From Balneola sp. (GTDB lineage Bacteria > Bacteroidota > Rhodothermia > Balneolales > Balneolaceae): a DNA stretch of 64,000 bases. Below the pieces are notes generated by a model. It was given only the letters and a program-made list of their open reading frames with translations, did not search any database and had not been told where the DNA came from. Every line of letters starts with the position of its first letter. Position 1 is the first letter of the stretch. The stretch is taken from positions 62,001 through 126,000 of the forward strand of contig JANQSE010000012.1 in the NCBI GenBank assembly GCA_028284195.1, in the 5' to 3' direction. Made by a program: the position numbers and the translations under genes. Shown one piece after another: positions 15,378 through 24,082 of the stretch.

Positions 15378-18128
15378 ATGTCTAAGAAAACACTTTATCT
15401 TCTTGATGGAATGGCTCTGGCTTACCGGGCACATTTTGCATTTGTAAATTCAAGGCTCAAAAATTCAGAAGGAGTACCTACAGGGCCGGTTTTGGGATTC
15501 GCCAATACATTGGTAAGAATGCTGGACGAAGCAAAACCTACCCATATTGCCGTTGCCTGGGATACTCATGCCCCAACGTTTCGCCACAAAGCTGATGAAA
15601 CCTACAAAGCTCAAAGGCCTCCGCAGCCCGAGGAATTAAAAATCGGTATTCCGCTAATTAAGGAAATGGTTGAAAAATGGGGAATAAAAAATATTGAGCA
15701 GGATGGATATGAAGCGGATGATATCATTGGTACGATAGCGTCAGGAGCAAATGCAGATGATGTAGATGTATATATGGTTACTCCTGATAAAGACTTTATG
15801 CAGCTGGTTCACGACCACATTAAAATGATGAAGCCTGACAACAAAAATGGAGGGTTTGATATTATTGGCCGGGAAGGGGTGATGGATTATTTTGGAGTAT
15901 ATCCGGAACAGGTTATTGATGTATTAGCAATTATTGGAGATACAGCAGATAACATTCCCGGAGTTCCCGGAATAGGAAAGAAAGGAGCGCCCAAGTTAAT
16001 TAACGATTTTGGATCTCTGGAAGAAGCCATTGCGCAGGCAGGTGCTATCTCAGCAAAACGGCAAAGAGAAAGTTTACAGGAATTTGCCGATCAGGCCATG
16101 GATGCCAAATTCATGGTTACCATTAAAACAGATGTGCCTGATACAGCGGATTGGGAAGAGCTGGGGTGGGGCGGCCCGGATAAGAATGAGCTTGGTGCTT
16201 TTTTTAAACGAATGGAATTCCGGACCCTAACCAAAAGGTATCTTGGCGAAGAATCGATTGAAAACAAAGTTGGAGATCAGGGGGATTTATTTGGAATTTT
16301 TGTAGAAGAAGCCTCCACCGAAAAGCTCGACAAAGAAAATAATGCGTATGAGCTTATAAAAGATACAGGCTCGGTGAGAAAGCTGGTAGAAAAGCTCAGA
16401 TCAGAAAGTGTGCTATGTTTTGATACGGAAACAGATTCCCCGAATCCGGTATCAGCAAACCTGGTAGGATTTTCGTTTTCGGCCAGGCCGGGAAGCGGTT
16501 ATTACGTTCCGGTAAATGTAGCAGGCGGATTGGATGAAAAAGAGGTGCTTGATCTGATCCAGCCATTATTCGAAAATGAGAAAACTACACTGGTAGCTCA
16601 TAATTACAAGTTTGACTGGCTGATGCTTCATCGGGCCGGAGTTGGAATTAAAGCAAAACCATTTGATACCATGGTTGCGGCCTACCTGATAGATGCCGGC
16701 CAAAAGATTAAAATGGATGAACTTTCAAAAAAATATCTGAACTATTCTCCGGTCCCGATTGAAGAACTGATCGGAAAGGGGAAAAAGCAGATTTCGATGG
16801 CTGATCTGTCTCCTGAAGAAGTATATTTATACGCCTGTGAGGATGCAGACATCACGCTTCGTCTGTACGAGATATTTAAAGAACAGTTGAAAAAAGATGA
16901 GTTGGAAGAAACGGCTCATACTGTGGACTTTCCTTTAATGGAGGTACTTGCCGAAATTGAATATCAGGGAGTAAAGCTTGATGTGGAAATGTTGGAAGGA
17001 TTTTCGAAGGATTTGGAAACAGATCTAAAAGAGCTTGAGCAGCAGATCTATGACAAGGCCGGAGAAGAATTTAACATCAACTCCACACAGCAATTGGGAG
17101 AAATTCTTTTCGAAAAACTGGGTTTGCCATCAGGTAAAAAGACCAAAACCGGACGTTACTCTACCAATGAATCTGTGTTGACCAAGCTCGCTGTGAAATA
17201 TGAAATACCAAGCTTGATACTGGAATACCGCCAGCTTGCTAAGCTAAAATCTACCTATGTAGATGCTTTGCCTTCACTGATTAATGAAGATACAGGAAGA
17301 GTGCATACAGATTTTAACCAAAGTGTAGCAGCAACAGGACGGTTATCTTCTTCCAATCCAAACCTACAGAATATTCCAATTCGAACTAAACGAGGCCGGG
17401 AGATACGCAAAGCATTTATCGCTGACGAAGGATTTAAAATTCTTTCTGCCGATTATTCACAAGTTGAACTTCGTGTGATTGCTCATATTGCTAAGGATGA
17501 AGCTATGATTAAAGCATTCCGGAACGGAGAGGATATTCATGCCCGAACAGCGAAAGAAATTTTTCATCTCGATTCACTGGGAGAGGTAACACAGGATCAT
17601 CGCCGAAAAGCAAAAGAAGTGAATTTTGGAATTCCTTATGGATTGAGTGCATACGGTTTGGCCCAAAATCTTGGCATTGAAAATTCTGAAGGCAAGGAAA
17701 TGATTGACGAATACTTCAACCAGTTTCCGAATATTCTGAACTATATAAACGACACCAAACAGTATGCTAAAGAATATGGGCATGTGAAGACACTGATTGG
17801 CCGGCGCAGGTATGTACCCGATATAAATTCCGGAAACTGGAATGTGCGCGGCTTTGCCGAACGTGTGGCCATAAACATGCCCATACAGGGAACTGCAGCC
17901 GATATTATAAAACTGGCAATGATCAATATTCATAACTGGTTAAAAGAGAATGGCAAGAAAAGCCGGATGCTACTGCAGGTACATGATGAACTGGTATTCG
18001 AAATTCACGAAAGTGAATTGGATGAGGTACCATCAAAGATAGAAGAGGTGATGGAGCAGTCGTTTGAAATGGATGTGCCACTAAGCGTGGAAGCCGGAAT
18101 AGGAGAGAATTGGTTAGAAGCGCATTGA
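15378..18128 (+). CDS. polA: DNA polymerase I
   Basis: 916-residue polymerase I for Okazaki-fragment processing and repair. The N-terminal 5'-nuclease covers residues 1-290 (YKAQRPPQPEEL, EADDIIGTIA, GDTADNIPGVPGIG). The 3'-5' exonuclease is present with intact DTET near residue 347 and a late YACEDADITLRLYE, so proofreading is likely. The polymerase domain has motif A DYSQVELRVIAHI near 691, the O-helix RRKAKEVNFGIPYGLSAYGL, and motif C QVHDELVFEIH near 866. Length is normal for the family. The ATG is preceded by no strong ribosome site. It is transcribed alone, away from add. Confidence 0.95.
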   Translation: MSKKTLYLLDGMALAYRAHFAFVNSRLKNSEGVPTGPVLGFANTLVRMLDEAKPTHIAVAWDTHAPTFRHKADETYKAQRPPQPEELKIGIPLIKEMVEKWGIKNIEQDGYEADDIIGTIASGANADDVDVYMVTPDKDFMQLVHDHIKMMKPDNKNGGFDIIGREGVMDYFGVYPEQVIDVLAIIGDTADNIPGVPGIGKKGAPKLINDFGSLEEAIAQAGAISAKRQRESLQEFADQAMDAKFMVTIKTDVPDTADWEELGWGGPDKNELGAFFKRMEFRTLTKRYLGEESIENKVGDQGDLFGIFVEEASTEKLDKENNAYELIKDTGSVRKLVEKLRSESVLCFDTETDSPNPVSANLVGFSFSARPGSGYYVPVNVAGGLDEKEVLDLIQPLFENEKTTLVAHNYKFDWLMLHRAGVGIKAKPFDTMVAAYLIDAGQKIKMDELSKKYLNYSPVPIEELIGKGKKQISMADLSPEEVYLYACEDADITLRLYEIFKEQLKKDELEETAHTVDFPLMEVLAEIEYQGVKLDVEMLEGFSKDLETDLKELEQQIYDKAGEEFNINSTQQLGEILFEKLGLPSGKKTKTGRYSTNESVLTKLAVKYEIPSLILEYRQLAKLKSTYVDALPSLINEDTGRVHTDFNQSVAATGRLSSSNPNLQNIPIRTKRGREIRKAFIADEGFKILSADYSQVELRVIAHIAKDEAMIKAFRNGEDIHARTAKEIFHLDSLGEVTQDHRRKAKEVNFGIPYGLSAYGLAQNLGIENSEGKEMIDEYFNQFPNILNYINDTKQYAKEYGHVKTLIGRRRYVPDINSGNWNVRGFAERVAINMPIQGTAADIIKLAMINIHNWLKENGKKSRMLLQVHDELVFEIHESELDEVPSKIEEVMEQSFEMDVPLSVEAGIGENWLEAH

Positions 18129-18252
18129 TTTGCGTTTTTCTCAGTTGATAACTTTAAATAGGCAAAATAAAGACTATACGTACAACACCGGGTAACTTGG
18201 GAAAATTGGGTGTACCGTAAAAAAGGCAGAGTAGGGGAAATTTCTCAAAGCA

Positions 18253-18268
18253 TGGCACATAGCTTGCT
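18253..18268 (+). promoter_or_regulatory. Candidate sigma-54 (-24/-12) promoter for the rhomboid-ispG genes
   Basis: TGGCACATAGCTTGCT matches the sigma-54 consensus TGGCACGnnnnTTGCW at every defined position but one (A for G at position 7). The spacing between the GG (18254-18255) and GC (18266-18267) is the required 12. Transcription would start near 18280, about 130 bp before the first rhomboid gene. The same window encodes RpoN. No enhancer-binding protein gene is close, and upstream activator sites cannot be assigned. Confidence 0.5.
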
Positions 18269-18412
18269 AAATCGGATACCAAATGAAACACCATTTTGCA
18301 GTTTATATCTCGTTAGTGATGCTACATATTCCAGACGAGGAATTCTGGACGTAACTTTAAGCGTTATCAACGTATATTGGCTCATTAAAAATAATCAGAA
18401 ATAAGGTTTACA

Positions 18413-19036
18413 TTGAATCAGTTTTCACCCAACACTCAGTTTTCTGTTTTTCCACCGGCTATTAAATACCTCCTCATCTGGAATGGTATTTTCTTTTTGG
18501 CCACAGTTAATGTTTTTTCAGGAGGCTGGACTCCCTTAGGAAGTACACTTGCGCCACTAATTGTTTTGCAGCCATTTGGCGATGGCTTTTTACCCTGGCA
18601 GTTGGTTACTTACATGTTTTTGCATGCAAGTTTCTCACATATTTTTTTCAACTTGTTTGCTTTATGGATATTTGGCCAGGCATTGGAAAATTTATGGGGA
18701 ACCAGAAGGTTCTTGTTATACTATTTTCTCACGGGAATTGGTGCAGGCATAATACAATTATTTGTTAGCAGTGGTTATACCATTGGTGCTTCGGGTGCGG
18801 TATTTGGAATTCTTCTTGGGTTTGGGATGATGTTTCCCGATCGGTACATTATGTTATTATTCCCGCCCATCCCGATAAAAGCAAAGTATTTTGTTGGTTT
18901 TTATGGAGCGTTTGAACTATTTAATGGTATTACAACAACAAATAGCGGCATCGCTCATTTTGCTCATTTGGGTGGGCTTTTGGTAGGTTTTATTCTAATC
19001 AAGGTGTGGAAAATCAAAAAACCAAGTGTGTATTAA
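18413..19036 (+). CDS. Rhomboid-family intramembrane serine protease (first of pair)
   Basis: 207 residues and about six membrane helices. The catalytic Ser is in GASGAVFGILLG near residue 127, and the catalytic His is in AHFAHLGGLLVGF near 184. Other rhomboid marks are the HASFSHIFFNLFALWIFG segment and the WGTRRF loop. It cleaves membrane-protein segments inside the lipid bilayer; substrates are unknown. The start is TTG with AAGG seven bases before it, and no in-frame ATG fits better. It is followed after 19 bp by a second rhomboid gene and then ispG, probably one transcript. Confidence 0.88.
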   Translation: MNQFSPNTQFSVFPPAIKYLLIWNGIFFLATVNVFSGGWTPLGSTLAPLIVLQPFGDGFLPWQLVTYMFLHASFSHIFFNLFALWIFGQALENLWGTRRFLLYYFLTGIGAGIIQLFVSSGYTIGASGAVFGILLGFGMMFPDRYIMLLFPPIPIKAKYFVGFYGAFELFNGITTTNSGIAHFAHLGGLLVGFILIKVWKIKKPSVY

Positions 19037-19055
19037 ATAGTTCGGTAAGGGAGAA

Positions 19056-19907
19056 ATGAACAATCAAGCATACGACTCATTTTGGAATACTTCGAAGCGT
19101 GGCTTCCAGCGCATGCCGGTTGCAATACGTACAATTATTGCAATAAATGCGGTTTTTTTTATAGTACAAACTTTAGGAGGCTCAGTTGTTAATAGTTGGT
19201 TGATACCTAGTCTTGGGTTTGATCCTTCTTTTCCTACATTCATTACTCAACCATGGAGGCTTGTTACTTATTCCTTTTTGCATAGTGGCTTTCTTCACTT
19301 TTTATTTAACATGCTCTGGCTTTGGTGGATGGGAAGATCTGTTGAAGAAGCCACTGGCCCAAGATCATTTACTGTGGTCTATTTTGGAGCGGCAATACTC
19401 GGGGCACTTCTGGATGCAGGAATTGCACAATTAGTTGGAGGAGCATTGGTGATCGGAGCTTCCGGAGCTGTTACAGGTGTCTTAGTTGCATTTGCAATGT
19501 TATTTCCCCGAACTCCAATTATGTTATTTTTACTACCACCAATCGAAGCTCGTTTTTTTGTGGTGGGATGGATAGCAATTGACATTCTGTTTCTTGGAAG
19601 TGGTGACAATGTTGCCCGGCTGGTACATCTTGGAGGTGCTTTGGGTGGATATTTATTACTCAGAGCTCATTTAAATGGAACAGATCTTGACAAAGTCATT
19701 CGTTATTTTGAGTATGTTTTTGGTAGAATGAAACCCACTTCAAAGCCAAAAAATAAGAATATGAGTATTGTTCGCGATGTGGAAATTGTAGAAGAAGTAG
19801 AGCAATCTGAACTTGATGAAATTCTTGAAAAGATATCTAAAAGCGGATATGATGCTTTAACTAAAGAAGAGAAACAGAAATTATTCGAACTAAGTAAAAA
19901 GGATTAG
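19056..19907 (+). CDS. Rhomboid-family intramembrane serine protease (second of pair)
   Basis: 283 residues. The N-terminal ~205 residues form the rhomboid membrane core, with HSGFLHFLFNMLWLWWMG, the catalytic Ser in GASGAVTGVLVAF near residue 136 and the catalytic His in ARLVHLGGALGGY near 190. A soluble, charged C-terminal extension (about 225-283) ends in SELDEILEKISKSGYDALTK, a small helical tail typical of one of the two rhomboids that Bacteroidota-like bacteria carry side by side. A ribosome site GGGAGAA lies 7 bp before the ATG. Substrate unknown. Confidence 0.88.
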   Translation: MNNQAYDSFWNTSKRGFQRMPVAIRTIIAINAVFFIVQTLGGSVVNSWLIPSLGFDPSFPTFITQPWRLVTYSFLHSGFLHFLFNMLWLWWMGRSVEEATGPRSFTVVYFGAAILGALLDAGIAQLVGGALVIGASGAVTGVLVAFAMLFPRTPIMLFLLPPIEARFFVVGWIAIDILFLGSGDNVARLVHLGGALGGYLLLRAHLNGTDLDKVIRYFEYVFGRMKPTSKPKNKNMSIVRDVEIVEEVEQSELDEILEKISKSGYDALTKEEKQKLFELSKKD

Positions 19908-19917
19908 GGCAAAATAA

Positions 19918-21132
19918 ATGGCTTCTATAAAAAGAAGAAAGTCAATTCAGGTAATGGTTGGCGATGTTCCTGTTGGTGGTGGAGCTCCCGTTGTGGTTCA
20001 ATCAATGACCAATACAGATACAGCTGATATCAATGAAACGGTAGATCAAATAGATCATTTGCACCAGGCAGGTTCAGAGATTGTAAGAATCACTGTGAAT
20101 AACGACTCGGCTGCCAAAGCGATTCCTTATATAAAAGAAAAACTTATGAACAAGGGAGTACCGGTTCCTATTGTCGGAGATTTTCATTATAACGGCCATG
20201 TGTTGTTAACAAAATATCCGGACACAGCGGAGGCGTTGGCAAAATTCAGGATTAACCCCGGTAATACTGGTACAAAAACACGGGATGAGAATTTTACTAC
20301 TATTGTAGAGCAAGCCATAAAATATGATAAACCTGTACGAATCGGGGTAAACTGGGGGTCACTAGATCAACAGTTGCTTGCACAAAAAATGGATGCCAAT
20401 AATGAATTAGAAACCCCAAAGTCAGCAAAAGAGGTAATGCTTGCTACTATGGTAGAAAGTGCCAAAAGATCGTCCAAATTGGCAGAAGATGTAGGCCTGG
20501 GGTCGGATAAGATTATCATTAGCTGCAAGATGAGTGGTGTACAGGATGTAATTGAAGTGTATTCAAGAATCGCTGAAGAGGTTCCATATCCATTACATGT
20601 AGGTTTAACAGAAGCAGGTATGGGTATGAAAGGGATGGTGGCAAGTGCGGCTGCGCTTTCTGTGATCTTGCAAAAAGGGATCGGAGATACAATCAGGGTT
20701 TCTCTTACACCTCAGCCAGGGGCAGATCGAGCGTTAGAGGTACAAGTTGCTCAACAAGTACTTCAATCTCTGGGAATCAGAAGCTTCATTCCTCAGGTTA
20801 CATCCTGTCCCGGATGTGGAAGAACTAAGAGTACGTACTTTCAGGAATTGGCGGAAGAGATTCAGGATTATATCGTAGAATCTATGCCCATTTGGAGAGA
20901 AGTATACCCCGGGGTAGAGGAAATGGATGTGGCTGTAATGGGCTGCATAGTGAATGGCCCGGGAGAATCAAGAGCGGCAAATATAGGTATATCACTACCT
21001 GGAACTTTTGAAGAGCCAAAAGCACCGGTCTATGTGGATGGAGAGCATTTCAAGACATTAAAGGGAGAGGGAATAGGTGCAGAGTTTAGAAAAATTCTTA
21101 ATGATTATATAATTAAGAACTACAAGAACTGA
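19918..21132 (+). CDS. ispG: 4-hydroxy-3-methylbut-2-enyl diphosphate synthase
   Basis: 404-residue IspG, the Fe-S enzyme of the MEP isoprenoid pathway that converts MEcPP to HMBPP. The TIM-barrel part holds [19 protein letters not shown] and GDFHYNGH. The [4Fe-4S] ligands are in SCPGCGRT near residue 297 and [11 protein letters not shown] near 341, the standard three cysteines plus Glu. Length fits the two-domain bacterial form, not the longer plant/Bacteroidetes form with an extra domain. It starts 10 bp after the second rhomboid gene. Isoprenoids feed the phytoene/squalene synthase at 50098. Confidence 0.93.
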   Translation: MASIKRRKSIQVMVGDVPVGGGAPVVVQSMTNTDTADINETVDQIDHLHQAGSEIVRITVNNDSAAKAIPYIKEKLMNKGVPVPIVGDFHYNGHVLLTKYPDTAEALAKFRINPGNTGTKTRDENFTTIVEQAIKYDKPVRIGVNWGSLDQQLLAQKMDANNELETPKSAKEVMLATMVESAKRSSKLAEDVGLGSDKIIISCKMSGVQDVIEVYSRIAEEVPYPLHVGLTEAGMGMKGMVASAAALSVILQKGIGDTIRVSLTPQPGADRALEVQVAQQVLQSLGIRSFIPQVTSCPGCGRTKSTYFQELAEEIQDYIVESMPIWREVYPGVEEMDVAVMGCIVNGPGESRAANIGISLPGTFEEPKAPVYVDGEHFKTLKGEGIGAEFRKILNDYIIKNYKN

Positions 21133-21248
21133 ATTCTTTACAGATTAATATTAAAATGCTTTTACTTGGCTGTTTTCCAAAAGGTTGTAGCCGATATTAG
21201 TAATTGCTGTTAAAAGAGCTTTTTAAAAAAAACTTCAACAGTTCTTTT

Positions 21249-21266
21249 ATTATCAATCATGATAAT
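21249..21266. promoter_or_regulatory. Inverted repeat upstream of the glucan operon promoter
   Basis: ATTATCA and TGATAAT form a perfect 7-bp inverted repeat with a 4-bp centre, about 25 bp upstream of the predicted -33 box. It could bind a second regulator; no protein can be named. Confidence 0.3.
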
Positions 21267-21290
21267 TTTACAAAGAAACAATAAAATTAC

Positions 21291-21322
21291 TTTGAAAAAT
21301 GTAAGCGCTTTCATTATAATTG
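21291..21322 (+). promoter_or_regulatory. Promoter with LacI-type operator for the alpha-glucan operon
   Basis: TTTG (21291-21294) and TATAATTG (21315-21322, one mismatch to TAnnTTTG) are spaced by 20 bp as in Bacteroidota promoters. Between them lies TGTAAGCGCTTTCA (21300-21313), a near-perfect palindrome around AAGCGCTT and the classic LacI/GalR/CcpA operator shape. A bound repressor would cover the promoter. The LacI gene at 31011, in the same locus, is the obvious candidate. Confidence 0.6.
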
Positions 21323-21352
21323 AACTGTTAGTCAAATCTGTTATTCAAGTTC

Positions 21353-24055
21353 ATGAGTACGCGCCGCTTCTTTTTAGTTTTGTCTGTTGCACTTTTCATT
21401 AGCACCTCAATTCACGCCCAATATGGCAAAATAAGAGGCATAATTACTGACGCAGATACTGGAGAGCCTATTATCGGTGCTACCGTTTTAATACAAGGTA
21501 CTACCAAAGGCGCAGCTACAAATGTTGATGGTGAATACATAATTGTTGCAGTTAATCCAGGAGTATATAACCTGCGGGTATCTTACATTGGTTACAGCAC
21601 AACTGTAATAGAAGATGTAAAAGTCAGTATTGATCTTTCAACTCAGATTGATGTAAAACTGAAAACACAAACCCTTCAAGGAGAAGAAATTGTAGTAATC
21701 GCTCAACGGGATCTTATCAAGAAAGACGTTACGGCTAGTTTGGCTACAGTGGATGCAAAACAAATAGAAGCAATACCTGTAGAAAATTTCAGTGAAGTAG
21801 TTGAATTACAAGCTGGGGTTGTAGATGGTCATTTTAGAGGAGGAAGAAGAGGTGAGGTTGGCTATTGGGTAGACGGTGTTCCGGTAACAGATGCTTTTGA
21901 TGGTAGTTTATCAGCCGGGGTTGAAAACTCTTCTGTGCAAGAAGTTCAGGTTGTAACGGGTGCTTTTAATGCAGAATATGGCCAGGCGATGAGTGGAATT
22001 GTTAATATCGTAACAAAAAATGGTAATAATGATTTTGAAGGTTCTGTGCACTCATTTGTTGGTGATTATGTTTCTTCAAGAGATAATTTATTCAGAAATA
22101 TTGACAATGTTTCTCCGGTTGCGGTTAGAAACTTGGAAGGGAGTTTAAGTGGTCCGGTTTTGAAGGATAAACTCTTTTTCTTTAGCTCTGTGCGATATTT
22201 CCAAAATGAGGGTTGGTTATACGGAAGAGAGGTTTTTGATTTTAATGATGTAGGCATTAATAGCTTAGGTCAACTTGCATTACTGGATACTACAGGAACT
22301 GGTAGTGGGGATATAGTTTCTATGAATTCTTTTGAAAAAATTAACGGGCAATTAAAACTGACGTGGAAAGGGATTAAGGGTGTTACTTTATCTGCCAATG
22401 CTATTTATGGCGTGGAAGATTTTCAAGATTATAATCACTCTGCTCAATTTTTACCTCAGTTTTTAAGGGGTCAACGTACTAACAATAGAAGTTTTTATGT
22501 AAAAGGCACACATCTTCTTTCCAATTCTACTTTTTATGATATAAGTATTTCTAATAGCTACAAAAAGTTTGAATCCCATTTGTTTGAAGATCCTTTTGAT
22601 GAAAGATATGTTATAAATGAGTATGCAAACTTCAGAGCTAGTAACGTTACATCAAATTTTTTAATTGGAGGGACAGACAACGGTAGAACAGAACGCGAAA
22701 CTTCAACTTATATCGCTAAGTTTGATCTATCCAGCCAGGTTAATAATGAGAACCAGATAAAAATAGGGATAGAAGCTAGGCAGCACAACCTTAAGTTTCT
22801 GGATCAAGTTTCTATTGTAACGCAACCTGGCGGGCCTGTAGACGGTATTTTTACCAATGCCCAATATGATGTAAATCCATTTGAGATATCTGCCTATGTT
22901 CAAGACAAAGTGGAAATTGGGAGTATTATTATTAATGCAGGAATCAGGTTTGATTATTTTGATTCTAACTTTAAGGTATTTCGAGATCCGACAGATCCAA
23001 ATGTTGTTTTTGAAGGCCAGAGACCCAGGGATAGTGGTGGAAACATTGTTGAAAACTTAGTTTTTAAAAAATCTACTCCTACATCCCAATTTAGTCCTCG
23101 ATTAGGTATCGCATTCCCAATTTCTGAAAAAGGGGTAGTGCACTTTTCATATGGACACTTCTTCCAAACTCCGAATCTCCAACTCCTATATCAAAATCCA
23201 TTCTTTAGATTGAGCAGTGGTGGTTCCGGTCTTATTGGACTGCTTGGTAATGCAAATCTAAAACCTCAAAAAACGATTAATGGAGAATTAGGATATAAGC
23301 AAGAACTGAGTAGTAGTTCAGCGATAGAGATCACAGCTTTTTTTAGAGATATAAGAAATCTTGCAGGTACCGCCACTGATCCTATTGCTGTTCAGGGAAC
23401 TTCAGCCAGATATGGTATTATTACTAATTCTGATTTTGGTTTTATCAAAGGGGTGGTTCTGGCTTTCGACCAAAGTTTTGGCCCAAACATTTTTGCAACA
23501 GCTGATTATACTTTTCAGATTGCTAAAGGCAATTCATCTGATCCGGATCAGGCTTTTAACGCAGCGGCTGCTAAAACCGAACTTGAGCAAATCATTGTGC
23601 CCTTAAACTGGGATCAAACTCATACTCTTAACATTACTGGTTCTTATCGTTCAAAAAATGGATGGGGTGCTGGTTTTATTTTTAATGCAGGTTCTGGTTT
23701 TCCATATACCAGAGATTTTAGTAATCCAATTTTGGATAAAACTCCACCATCTAAAATTCCTCTTAATTCGGCACGAAGACCAACAGTTTATAACCTTGAT
23801 ATTAATATTACAAAAGACATCACATTCTCAGATAATACCAATGTACAGGTGTATGCAAAGTTAGATAATGTGTTAGACACAGGTAACGAAAGGGGAGTTT
23901 TTAACGATACAGGACGAGCAACTTACTCCTTGTTCCGCAATGTAGATGCTAAGACATTTATTGGCGATGAGGTTTTTTTGAATCAGAACTATACGCGCCC
24001 GGATTTTTACAATGAACCAAGACGACTTGTATTAGGAATGAGGATAAGATTTTAA
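21353..24055 (+). CDS. TonB-dependent outer-membrane receptor (SusC-like) of the glucan locus
   Basis: 900 residues. A signal peptide ends at HAQYG. A carboxypeptidase-regulatory-like beta domain covers about residues 27-110 (GEPIIGATVLIQGTTKGAAT). The plug domain (about 115-230, VVELQAGVVDGHFRGGRRGE) and the 22-strand barrel follow, ending in RRLVLGMRIRF with the C-terminal Phe needed for barrel insertion. It imports large substrates across the outer membrane with TonB energy; the locus points to malto-oligosaccharides. No SusD gene follows, as would be usual in Bacteroidota. It is the first gene behind the LacI-type operator. Confidence 0.88.
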   Translation: MSTRRFFLVLSVALFISTSIHAQYGKIRGIITDADTGEPIIGATVLIQGTTKGAATNVDGEYIIVAVNPGVYNLRVSYIGYSTTVIEDVKVSIDLSTQIDVKLKTQTLQGEEIVVIAQRDLIKKDVTASLATVDAKQIEAIPVENFSEVVELQAGVVDGHFRGGRRGEVGYWVDGVPVTDAFDGSLSAGVENSSVQEVQVVTGAFNAEYGQAMSGIVNIVTKNGNNDFEGSVHSFVGDYVSSRDNLFRNIDNVSPVAVRNLEGSLSGPVLKDKLFFFSSVRYFQNEGWLYGREVFDFNDVGINSLGQLALLDTTGTGSGDIVSMNSFEKINGQLKLTWKGIKGVTLSANAIYGVEDFQDYNHSAQFLPQFLRGQRTNNRSFYVKGTHLLSNSTFYDISISNSYKKFESHLFEDPFDERYVINEYANFRASNVTSNFLIGGTDNGRTERETSTYIAKFDLSSQVNNENQIKIGIEARQHNLKFLDQVSIVTQPGGPVDGIFTNAQYDVNPFEISAYVQDKVEIGSIIINAGIRFDYFDSNFKVFRDPTDPNVVFEGQRPRDSGGNIVENLVFKKSTPTSQFSPRLGIAFPISEKGVVHFSYGHFFQTPNLQLLYQNPFFRLSSGGSGLIGLLGNANLKPQKTINGELGYKQELSSSSAIEITAFFRDIRNLAGTATDPIAVQGTSARYGIITNSDFGFIKGVVLAFDQSFGPNIFATADYTFQIAKGNSSDPDQAFNAAAAKTELEQIIVPLNWDQTHTLNITGSYRSKNGWGAGFIFNAGSGFPYTRDFSNPILDKTPPSKIPLNSARRPTVYNLDINITKDITFSDNTNVQVYAKLDNVLDTGNERGVFNDTGRATYSLFRNVDAKTFIGDEVFLNQNYTRPDFYNEPRRLVLGMRIRF

Positions 24056-24082
24056 ATCTACGAAGGTACTATATACTAAAAA

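Noticed and set aside
18210-18404. 64-codon plus-strand frame before the first rhomboid gene
   Set aside because: No ribosome site and no recognisable family, and it contains the sigma-54-like promoter; probably chance.
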